64,000 nt of DNA from DASUBV01 sp036501025 (GTDB lineage Bacteria; Actinomycetota; Actinomycetes; Streptosporangiales; Streptosporangiaceae): the NCBI GenBank assembly GCA_036501025.1, contig DASYBB010000170.1:1-64000 (forward strand), in the 5' to 3' direction. Positions 57,429-64,000 of this stretch are shown in pieces (positions within the stretch are counted from its first letter, which is position 1; each line of letters opens with the position of its first letter). The position numbers were made by a program, and so were the translations under genes. The notes under the pieces were generated by a model, which was not told the DNA's origin, searched no databases, and saw only the letters and a list, made by a program, of their open reading frames with translations.

Positions 57429-59099
57429 GTGACCGATGACGAGCAGGCCGGCGGCGCCTCGATGACAGCCGAATACCACCGGCGCGGCTGGTGGGGCACG
57501 GCCACGATCGCGGACATCGTGGCCGGCCGGGCCGCCGGGCCGGGGGGCGGGCAGCCGGCGTTCCTGGGGGACGGTCATCGCCTGTCGTGGGCGCAGTACG
57601 ACGAGCAGAGCACCCGCCTGGCCGCGCTGCTGGCCCGGCCCGCTTGCACCGGGCTGCGGCGGGGCGAGCGGGTCGCGGTGTGGCTGCCGGACGGGCCGCT
57701 GCTGCACGTCGTCTACCTGGCCCTGGAGAAGGCGGGCGGCGTGATCGTCGGCATCAGCGCGCGGGCCGGCCCGGCGGAGCTGCGCCACCTGCTGGCGCGG
57801 ACGAGCGCGACCACCCTGGTCTCGCTCGCCGAGCATCGCGGCCGCGCGACCGCGGCGGTCGCCGAGCAGCTGCGCGCGGACGGCCTCACGTTTCGTCATC
57901 TGGTCCTGGGCGCGCGCGGCGCGACCGCCGAGCTCGACGGCCGGGCGCTGGCCTGGCCGGACGCGCCGGGCGCCCGGCCGGGGCCGGGCCTGGGCGCGGA
58001 TGACCTGTGGCTGGTGAACTCGACGTCGGGGACGACCGGGCTGCCGAAGTGCGTGATGCACTCGCAGAACCGCTGGATGTACTTCCACCAGCTGGCGGTC
58101 GAGGCCGGCGCGCTGACCGCGGCCGACACCTGGCTGAGCGCGCTGCCGAGCCCGTTCGGGTTCGGGATCTGGACCGCGCACGTCACGCCGGCCATCCTCG
58201 GCTGCCCGACCGTGCTGACCGAGCGGTTCTCGCCGGACGAGGTGCTGAGCCTGATCGGCCGGCACCGGGTGACGGTCCTGGCCTGCGTCAGCACCCAGCT
58301 GGTCATGCTGCTGAACGCGGCCGGGCGCGGCGCCGCCGAGCTGGCCTCGCTGCGGGTGGTGTTCACGGGGGGCGAGGCGGTTCCGTACGACCGGGCGGCC
58401 CGGTTCGAGGACCGGTTCGGCGTCACCGTCCTGCAGTTCTTCGGGTCCAACGAGACCGGCGCGCTGTCCCGGACGACCCTCGCCGACTCCCGCGAGGCCC
58501 GGCTCCGCACGGCCGGGCGGGTCATCGGCGACATGCAGGTCCGGCTGTTCGACGAGGCCGGGGCGGACGTGACCGCCACGGGCCGGGGCATCCCGGCCGG
58601 CCGGGGCCCGGCGACCTGCCTGGGCTACCTGGACGACGCCGCGGCCAACGCGAAGCTCCGCACGGCCGACGGCTGGATGCTGATGGGCGACGTGGTGGAG
58701 CTCGACCGGGACGGCTACCTCACCGTCATCGGGCGGACCGCCGACGTGATCATCCGGGGCGGCACGAACATCAGCGCGGCGCAGGTCGAGGAGGCCGTGG
58801 CCAGCCACCCGGCCGTGGCACTGGCCGCGGCGGTCGCGGTGGCCGACCCGGTGTTCGGCGAGCGGGTCTGCGTGTTCGCCGAGCTGACGCCGGGCCGGGA
58901 GCTCCAGCTCGACGGCCTGCGGGACCACCTGCGCGCGAGCGGCGTGTCGCCGCAGCTGTGGCCCGAGCGCCTGGAGGTCCTGCCGGCCCTGCCGCTCACG
59001 CTGGGCGGGAAGGTCGCCAAGGCCGAGCTCCGGCGCCGGGCCAGCGGACTCCCCGCGCCCGGCCCCGCAGCTCATGATCGTGACCGTTTTACCCCGTAA
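57429..59099 (+). CDS. AMP-dependent acyl-CoA synthetase/ligase (ANL superfamily)
   Basis: 556 residues. P-loop STSGTTGLPK (A3), A5 FFGSNETG, A7 GWMLMGDVVELDRDGY, A8 VIIRGGTNIS and A10 TLGGKVAK. It activates a carboxylic acid as the adenylate and probably transfers it to CoA. GGAGG lies 10 bases before the GTG. The last residues (AHDRDRFTP) are encoded by the left arm of a 54-bp palindromic element, so the natural C-terminus has been replaced or extended. Divergent from the phosphatase gene. Confidence 0.9.
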   Translation: MTDDEQAGGASMTAEYHRRGWWGTATIADIVAGRAAGPGGGQPAFLGDGHRLSWAQYDEQSTRLAALLARPACTGLRRGERVAVWLPDGPLLHVVYLALEKAGGVIVGISARAGPAELRHLLARTSATTLVSLAEHRGRATAAVAEQLRADGLTFRHLVLGARGATAELDGRALAWPDAPGARPGPGLGADDLWLVNSTSGTTGLPKCVMHSQNRWMYFHQLAVEAGALTAADTWLSALPSPFGFGIWTAHVTPAILGCPTVLTERFSPDEVLSLIGRHRVTVLACVSTQLVMLLNAAGRGAAELASLRVVFTGGEAVPYDRAARFEDRFGVTVLQFFGSNETGALSRTTLADSREARLRTAGRVIGDMQVRLFDEAGADVTATGRGIPAGRGPATCLGYLDDAAANAKLRTADGWMLMGDVVELDRDGYLTVIGRTADVIIRGGTNISAAQVEEAVASHPAVALAAAVAVADPVFGERVCVFAELTPGRELQLDGLRDHLRASGVSPQLWPERLEVLPALPLTLGGKVAKAELRRRASGLPAPGPAAHDRDRFTP

Positions 59100-59126
59100 T
59101 TCTGCGGATTATCGGTCACGATCATC
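59073..59126. repeat. 54-bp palindromic element (type A), overlapping a gene end
   Basis: ATGATCGTGACCG (59074-59086) and CGGTCACGATCAT (59113-59125) are a perfect 13-base inverted repeat with a 26-base centre, the same spacing as at 4677-4730. Fifteen of the 26 centre bases also agree. It contains the stop codon of the acyl-CoA ligase gene at 59097-59099. Confidence 0.88.
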
Positions 59127-59329
59127 CGGCCATAAACGGACGAATCAGCCGGAACGGTGGAGTTTCCCGCACGCTGTTTCGGGGGCGGCGGCGGCCTTTC
59201 CCGGGACCCTTTGGGCGGTCCCTGGGGGAGAATGGCGCCCTTGGCCTTTCCCGTCACCCGGACCGATTGAACGGGCCGCTGAGTTCTGCCAGGCTTAGGA
59301 GAAGTCATGCTTATCAGGGGAGGAAAGCG

Positions 59330-59872
59330 ATGATTCACCACGCTGTCCGGCTGGGGGCCGGCCTGGTGCTGGCCGCCGGGAAGGGCGTTGCCATCGGCGT
59401 GCATCATCTGGCCGGGGTGAAGGCGGCCCATGCGGCCGCGGCCTCCGCGCACGCGGCGGCGGGGACGACAGCGGCGGCCGGATTCCACAGCGCCTTCACC
59501 ATGGCTCAGCTCGGGCAGATTCACGCGGCGGCCATCACCCAGCCGTCCCTGGCTCACCTCCTGCATGAGGCGCTGACCACGAAGATCACCGACGGATCGG
59601 TCGGCGCCGTGGTGCTCGGGCTCCTGGTCAAGGGCTATCTCGAGGAGGCCGGGAAGGAGCACGAGGGCGTCCGGGTCGAGGTGAACGTCAACGAGGCGGG
59701 CGCGCTGCTGGAGATGGCCCGGCAGGCGGCCCGCGAGTACCTGGAGGAGCAAGGCGTGCCCGCCGCCGACGCGCGCGTGGTCCGGCTCGACGCGGAGGCC
59801 CAGCTCCGCAGGAAGCGGCTGAAGACCCAGTTCAACGGCGGGCCGGGCACGGCGGCGGCGCTTATCGCCTGA
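59330..59872 (+). CDS. Protein of unknown function with hydrophobic Ala/His-rich N-terminus
   Basis: 180 residues. Residues about 5-70 are Ala/Gly/His-rich and hydrophobic (AVRLGAGLVLAAGKGVAIGV), perhaps membrane-embedded or a signal region; residues 95-180 are charged and helical (GVRVEVNVNEAGALLEMARQ, then EYLEEQGVPAADARVVRLDA). I do not recognise the family. GGGGAGG lies seven bases before the ATG, and the codon bias is normal. Convergent with the large membrane protein gene. Confidence 0.6.
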   Translation: MIHHAVRLGAGLVLAAGKGVAIGVHHLAGVKAAHAAAASAHAAAGTTAAAGFHSAFTMAQLGQIHAAAITQPSLAHLLHEALTTKITDGSVGAVVLGLLVKGYLEEAGKEHEGVRVEVNVNEAGALLEMARQAAREYLEEQGVPAADARVVRLDAEAQLRRKRLKTQFNGGPGTAAALIA

Positions 59873-59911
59873 CCCGGGCCCGGGTCGCGCCGGGCGGGCG
59901 TGAGCCGGGCG

Positions 59912-62086
59912 CTAGCGGCGCGGGAGGCCCATCCAGACCGTGTAGGTGAGGTTCAGCGTGCGCTCCGGGGGCGCCGTCAGGGCGTGCTCGTCCGCCTGGA
60001 TGTGCAGCACCAGGATCCGCCGGGGCCGGGCCGCGTAGGGCAGCATCCGGCCGCCGCCGGCGGCCAGGATCACGGGGCGGCGGCCGGCCGCCCGGATGCC
60101 CCGCGCGACCACCCGCATCTTCTGCGGCGTCGGATGGCCGAGCAGCGCGGCCGGGTCCCCGCACATGCCCCGGACGACCTGGGCCATCCGGTCGGCGGTG
60201 GCCGGGCTGATGATGACGACCGAGGCGTTGCCGCCGATGGCCGCGCACATGCCGCGGACCGCGCTGATCTCGCCGGAGTAGGTGACCGTGTCCGCGAGCG
60301 GCCCTGCGGCCAGGCGGGAGCCGCCCGAGCCGTCCTGGTAGGAGATCCCGAACGTGGTGACCGCGGCGGGCAGGACCAGCGCGGCGCCGACCACGGCGAC
60401 CGCGACGGCCCGGATGGCCGGGCTGAGCCCGCGCTCGCGCAGCCAGCCCGTCAGCCAGCTCGCGGCCCACAGGGCCAGCAGGATGACACCCGGCAGCACG
60501 CCGGGCACCAGCCGCCGGCTGGCCCAGGGCTGGTCGGGGGTGATGCCGGGCCGCAGCAGCGTGGCCACGATGATCCACGCGAAGGACAGCAGCGGCAGCG
60601 TCCAGGCCGGCGCCCGGCCCTGCAGGCACCGGCGGCCGAGGACGGCCGCCCCGATCGTGGCCAGCGCGACGGCGGGGACGCCGACGTACCAGAACACCCA
60701 GTGCAGGCTGATCTCGTAGTACAGGCGGGTCGGGTCGACCGGCAGGTGATCGGCCTGCTGGTAGCCGGTCATGGCCCGGACATCGGACGCGGTCCGCTGG
60801 CCGTGCACGGTCTGCAGGTACGGCCGCAGGGCCAGGCCCGCGGTGACGGCGAACGCCAGCGCGGCGGCCGCATTGGGCAGCCAGTTCCCGCGCAGCTCGG
60901 GCAGGCCCCGGCGCCACCGCAGCGCCACGGCCGCCCCGGTGACGACTACGAGCAGCCCGGCGATGGCGACCAGCGGCAGCAGCGAGCCCTTGATGCTGGC
61001 CAGGTAGGGCCGGGACAGGACCACGCCGTCGATCACGCCGTAGGCGGCGCCGGCCGCCACGCCGCCGATCAGCGGCAGTGCCAGCCGGCTGCGCTGCAGG
61101 AGCAGCAGCCCGCAGTACGGGATCAGCGGCAGCATGTCGCTGGCGCCGTCGATGCGCACCAGCAGGGTCAGGCCGACCGCGAGGCCGCCCAGCGCCGCGA
61201 GCCCCGGCCCGCCGAGCGCCGCGAGCACCCGCCGGCCGGACCGGGCCGGGCCGCCCGGCCCGGCCGCGAACGCGTCGATGATCAGGCACAGCCCGCCCAG
61301 GAACAGGACCTGGGCCAGCGGCTCGCTGTAGGTCGACCGGGAGGTGAACTGCTCGGGCAGGGCCAGGGCCAGGATCAGGGCGCCGAGCGGGGCCCACCGC
61401 GGGCCGACCAGGCGCGCGATCAGGCCGCCCAGGGCCAGCACCCCGCACGCCCCGATCAGGGCGCCGGCGGCCACGGCCAGCCCGACGCCGCCGGCCCAGA
61501 AGCCGGCCGCGAGCAGCATCGGCAGGCCGGCCATGAACTGCGGCACGATGGACTGGCCCACCGGGTGGAATGCCGGGCCGTAGAACGACAGCAGCCCGTG
61601 GGTGCCGCCGAAGGCCGCGGTGTCCTTCGGGATCGGCAGCGAGCCGTGGCTGGCGATCCAGGTGCCGAACTGGATGTAGGAAGCCGGGTCGCGCTGCACG
61701 ATGATCTGCTGGGAGTGGTAAACGGCCTGGTCGACGCCGAACGCGACGGCGACCGCCACCAGGGCCGCCACTGTCCACCAGGGCGTGCGGGCCGGTGCCT
61801 GGCCCAGGCCGGCCAGCAGCCCCGGCCGGCCGGGCATCCAGCGCACGGCGAGCACGGTCAGCGACGCCGCCAGCGGCACCGAGAGCACCAGCATCAGCAC
61901 GGGGGTGAACGCGCCCAGCAGGAGCAGCGGCAGCCCGGCCAGCAGCCACGCCATGGCCAGCAGGGCCGGCAGGACGGTCAGCTGGCGCAGCAGCCGGCCG
62001 GCCGGGTCAGCGGGCGGCGCGCCGTGCGCGTCGGCGGCCTGGGCCGGGGGTGAGGCGCCCGGCGTGGTCCGGGCGTCGGGCGTCAC
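59912..62086 (-). CDS. Polytopic membrane protein, GT-C glycosyltransferase-like
   Basis: 724 residues with about 12-13 hydrophobic segments. After helix 2-3 comes QQIIVQRDPASYIQFGTWIA; an acidic residue in the first large external loop is typical of GT-C (ArnT/mannosyltransferase-like) enzymes that use polyprenyl-phosphate sugars. The C-terminal 150 residues form a soluble domain. The pattern fits actinobacterial hypothetical membrane proteins of the GT-C clan. Activity not shown by motif alone. Confidence 0.65.
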   Translation of the reverse strand: MTPDARTTPGASPPAQAADAHGAPPADPAGRLLRQLTVLPALLAMAWLLAGLPLLLLGAFTPVLMLVLSVPLAASLTVLAVRWMPGRPGLLAGLGQAPARTPWWTVAALVAVAVAFGVDQAVYHSQQIIVQRDPASYIQFGTWIASHGSLPIPKDTAAFGGTHGLLSFYGPAFHPVGQSIVPQFMAGLPMLLAAGFWAGGVGLAVAAGALIGACGVLALGGLIARLVGPRWAPLGALILALALPEQFTSRSTYSEPLAQVLFLGGLCLIIDAFAAGPGGPARSGRRVLAALGGPGLAALGGLAVGLTLLVRIDGASDMLPLIPYCGLLLLQRSRLALPLIGGVAAGAAYGVIDGVVLSRPYLASIKGSLLPLVAIAGLLVVVTGAAVALRWRRGLPELRGNWLPNAAAALAFAVTAGLALRPYLQTVHGQRTASDVRAMTGYQQADHLPVDPTRLYYEISLHWVFWYVGVPAVALATIGAAVLGRRCLQGRAPAWTLPLLSFAWIIVATLLRPGITPDQPWASRRLVPGVLPGVILLALWAASWLTGWLRERGLSPAIRAVAVAVVGAALVLPAAVTTFGISYQDGSGGSRLAAGPLADTVTYSGEISAVRGMCAAIGGNASVVIISPATADRMAQVVRGMCGDPAALLGHPTPQKMRVVARGIRAAGRRPVILAAGGGRMLPYAARPRRILVLHIQADEHALTAPPERTLNLTYTVWMGLPRR

Positions 62087-62233
62087 CCCGGCCTCCGCTT
62101 CCCGGCGGGACCGGGGTTTCGGCGGGCGGCACGGACACGGGCCGGGGGGGTGGGCGACAGCAAGGGCACAAGGCAGAGTAAGGCCCGCAGCCGGGTGCAG
62201 GGACCCGGGAGGGCCTAAACCGGCCGGCCGGAG

Positions 62234-62449
62234 TCAGCGGCCGGCCGGTCCCGGCCCGGCCGGACCCGGCACCGGGCCGCGAGCAAGGGGACGAACGGCA
62301 GCGGCGAGTACGGCGCGCAGGCGCCGGCCGACGCTGCCCCGGCACCGCGCCCGGGCCGCCGCCAGCCGGCCCCGCCGGTCACGGGCCACGCGGAGCTCAC
62401 GGTCACGCCGGGCCGCCTGGTACAGCCGGTATCCGGAGTAAGGCATCAC
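62234..62449 (-). CDS. Small basic protein of unknown function
   Basis: 71 residues, MMPYSGYRLYQAARRDRELR at the start followed by an Arg/Ala-rich helix and a Pro-rich tail. GGAG lies six bases before the GTG at 62449 (or nine before the ATG at 62446), which supports translation. Short proteins starting with YxLYQxxR occur in actinobacteria. Function unknown; it could also be a chance frame. Confidence 0.45.
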   Translation of the reverse strand: MMPYSGYRLYQAARRDRELRVARDRRGRLAAARARCRGSVGRRLRAVLAAAVRPLARGPVPGPAGPGPAGR

Positions 62450-62872
62450 GGCGGGCTCCTCCTCAGCGCGGCGCCACCCGCGGCCGATGGCATTTCCCGG
62501 CGGCCAGAATGCGGCGGGGCAATTGCGGAAGCCGGTTTCGTCTTATCGGCAACAATCGCGGAGAGCCGGGCGGGCCGCCAGAATCAGATGTCACCACCTC
62601 GCCCGAACAATCGCGTGCGGGGACGGGTGATGAACGTCATCGGCACCCGGGGAAGCGCGACCGGACCTGCGCGGGACGCCGCCCGGGGCGCGGCGGCATG
62701 GCCGGCACCGGCGATACGGGATAGCCCGTAATTTCCGGCTTTCGCAGCGCGAGCGGCATTTCACGCTGTCAGATGGGAGGCAGTAGCACATGTGAGGGGA
62801 AGCTGGGCCAAGCAGGTGGCCGCCCGTCCCGGGAAAACCTGACCGGGGCGGGGCCGGCCGGGGGGAGTGGTT
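62450..62872. other. Intergenic stretch, no gene recognised
   Basis: 423 bases between divergent small genes. Open frames are short and lack ribosome-binding sites. Directly upstream of the membrane protein gene, CCCGTCCCGG (62823-62832) and CCGGGGCGGG (62843-62852) form a GC hairpin with one G-T pair and a 10-base loop (GAAAACCTGA). It could be a leader element, but matches no riboswitch I know. Confidence 0.5.
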
Positions 62873-63319
62873 ATGAGCATTATCGCCCTGTTTACGTGGG
62901 TGCTGGCCGCCTGCGGCGGCCTGTACCTGGTGGCCGTGTGGCTGATCGAGTATGACCGCGAGTTCCAGGGGTCGGCCAGCAGCCGGCTTCCGGTGCCCGT
63001 GATCTGCACGCACGCGCTGCTCGCGCTCGGCGGCCTGGCCGTGTGGGGCAGCTACCTGCTCCTGGGCGGCGCCCGGCTGGCCTGGACGGCGGTGATCGTC
63101 CTGATCGTGGTGGCCAGCCTGGGCATGGTCATGGCCATCCGCTGGATCTACATGTACCGCGCGGTGACCCAGATGCGGCTGGCCGCCGCGCCCGGCGGCC
63201 GGGCCGAGCTCCCGGTCCCGCCGGAGCGGAACTTCCCGGTGTCGGTCGTCATCGGCCATGGCGCGCTGGCCGTCGTGACGCTGGTCCTGGTCCTGGTCAC
63301 GGCGCTGACCGCGCACTAG
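62873..63319 (+). CDS. Small integral membrane protein
   Basis: 148 residues and four predicted helices (IIALFTWVLAACGGLYLVAV; VICTHALLALGGLAVW; AWTAVIVLIVVASLGMVMAI; VVIGHGALAVVTLVLVLVTA). His residues in the second and fourth helices (CTHALLA, GHGALA) could bind haem or metal. GGGGGAG lies six bases before the ATG. Family not recognised. Confidence 0.7.
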   Translation: MSIIALFTWVLAACGGLYLVAVWLIEYDREFQGSASSRLPVPVICTHALLALGGLAVWGSYLLLGGARLAWTAVIVLIVVASLGMVMAIRWIYMYRAVTQMRLAAAPGGRAELPVPPERNFPVSVVIGHGALAVVTLVLVLVTALTAH

Positions 63320-63464
63320 GCCGGCCCGCCACGCCACGCGGCGACGACGGCCCGTCAATGCTGGCCGCCGGGCGGGCGGCAGCGCAGACTGGGTCATCGC
63401 CTCGCTCGCCGCCACCGGTCCCGCGAGGCGCCGCCCGGAGCCGGCCACGGAGGGAGCACAGCAC

Positions 63465-64000
63465 ATGACCGCGGGGATCCCGCCCACCATGCAGGCGTGG
63501 GTAGTGCAGGAGCCGGGGCCGATCGAGGCCGGCCCGCTGGCCTACCGGGAGAAGCCCGTGCCGGCGCCGGGACCGGGCGAGCTGCTGGTCCGGGTCCTGG
63601 CCTGCGCCGTGTGCCGCACCGACCTGCACGTCGCCGAGGGCGACCTGCCGGTGCACCGCGAGCAGGTCACGCCCGGCCACATGGTCGTCGGCACGGTGGC
63701 GGCCCTCGGCGCGGGCGCCGCCGAGTACGCGGCCGGGGACCGGGTCGGCGCGGCGTGGCTGCGGCACGTGGACGGCACCTGCGCCTACTGCCGCCGGGGC
63801 AGCGAGAACCTGTGCCCGAACTCCCGCTACACCGGGTGGGACGCGGACGGCGGGTACGCCGAGTACACCACCGTGCCGGCGGCGTTCGCCTACGCGCTGC
63901 CCGATGACGTCCCCCCGGTGGAGCTGGCCCCGCTGATGTGCGCCGGGATCATCGGCTACCGGGCGCTGCTGCGCGCGTCACTGCCAGCCCGCGGCCGGCT
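63465..64000 (+). CDS. Zinc-dependent alcohol dehydrogenase, N-terminal part (runs off window)
   Basis: 178 residues are visible, with no stop before the edge. The catalytic zinc ligands Cys50 (CAVCRTDLH) and His72 are present, but the Glu that normally follows His (PGHE) is Met73. Three of the four structural-zinc cysteines are present (Cys106, Cys109, Cys117); the first is Asp103 (HVDGTCAYC). The context TGWDADGGYAEY matches the propanol-preferring AdhA branch. GGAGGGAG lies about ten bases before the ATG. Confidence 0.85.
   Translation, partial: MTAGIPPTMQAWVVQEPGPIEAGPLAYREKPVPAPGPGELLVRVLACAVCRTDLHVAEGDLPVHREQVTPGHMVVGTVAALGAGAAEYAAGDRVGAAWLRHVDGTCAYCRRGSENLCPNSRYTGWDADGGYAEYTTVPAAFAYALPDDVPPVELAPLMCAGIIGYRALLRASLPARGR

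Noticed and set aside
62509..62724. Short + strand frame in the 62.5 kb spacer
   Set aside because: No ribosome-binding site and unconvincing composition.
1..64000. tRNA, rRNA, intact transposase or prophage genes
   Set aside because: Looked for on both strands by eye; none found with recognisable sequence.

Overview
The window is about 72% GC, with strong GC bias at third codon positions, frequent GTG starts, GTGA/ATGA translational coupling, many TetR and DHA2/MFS pairs, a PP2C (SpoIIE)-type signalling phosphatase and a class F sortase. This indicates a large-genome, soil-type actinobacterium (Streptosporangiales/Catenulisporales-like). The genus cannot be fixed from the sequence alone. 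It looks like an ordinary accessory chromosomal arm: small catabolic, efflux and regulatory modules, several decayed gene remnants, and no rRNA, tRNA, CRISPR array, phage or intact insertion sequence that I can see.

Layout. 0-4 kb: end of a DUF1501 gene, then an SDR/TetR pair divergent from a DHA2 pump plus quinone-type oxidoreductase, with a clear TetR-type operator between them. 4-6 kb: a 1 kb repeat-rich spacer with 54-bp palindromic elements, then class I fructose-bisphosphate aldolase. 6-10.6 kb: a DHA2 pump translationally coupled to an ATPase-TPR protein with a repeat-expanded N-terminus. 10.7-20.3 kb: oxidative catabolism, with an EthA-like Baeyer-Villiger monooxygenase (BVMO), an SDR, a crotonase-fold enzyme, and further on a BVMO fused to an HSL-family esterase. 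Between them lie a methyltransferase, a nucleotidyltransferase-like protein, an acetyltransferase and an MFS remnant. 21-28.6 kb: an IclR-associated operon (MFS transporter, aconitase-family large and small subunits, two isocitrate-lyase/PEP-mutase-family lyases) and a secreted SMP-30-like propeller. The set resembles the dimethylmaleate hydratase/2,3-dimethylmalate lyase steps.

28.7-34.2 kb: aldo/keto reductase, LigD-type polymerase domain, ferritin-like protein plus catalase, and an MFS pump. 34.2-40 kb: aldo/keto reductase, 3-hydroxyisobutyrate-dehydrogenase-like enzyme, TetR, DUF1275 protein and DHA2 pump, tied together by three similar operator-like sites. A frameshifted ParB-like gene sits in the middle. 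40-45.8 kb: a two-component system followed by a small lipoprotein, a MacB-type ABC permease, its ATPase and a secreted protein, a typical envelope-stress or export unit. 45.8-52 kb: ketopantoate reductase, two back-to-back gene fragments (Nramp and MFS C-termini), then an isochorismatase-like hydrolase, an SDR, a glutamine-synthetase-like ligase and an amidohydrolase (a split FluG arrangement). 52-64 kb: lipoproteins, a divergent sortase/substrate pair, TetR, a PAS-GAF-PP2C-HATPase phosphatase, an acyl-CoA ligase whose end overlaps another 54-bp palindrome, membrane proteins, and a truncated zinc alcohol dehydrogenase.

Best candidates for follow-up: the BVMO-esterase fusion, which has a changed fingerprint histidine; the aconitase plus twin-lyase operon, whose lyases carry KKCGF instead of KKCGH; the 54-bp palindromic element family; and the three-site TetR regulon. 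None of these can be called new without database searches.
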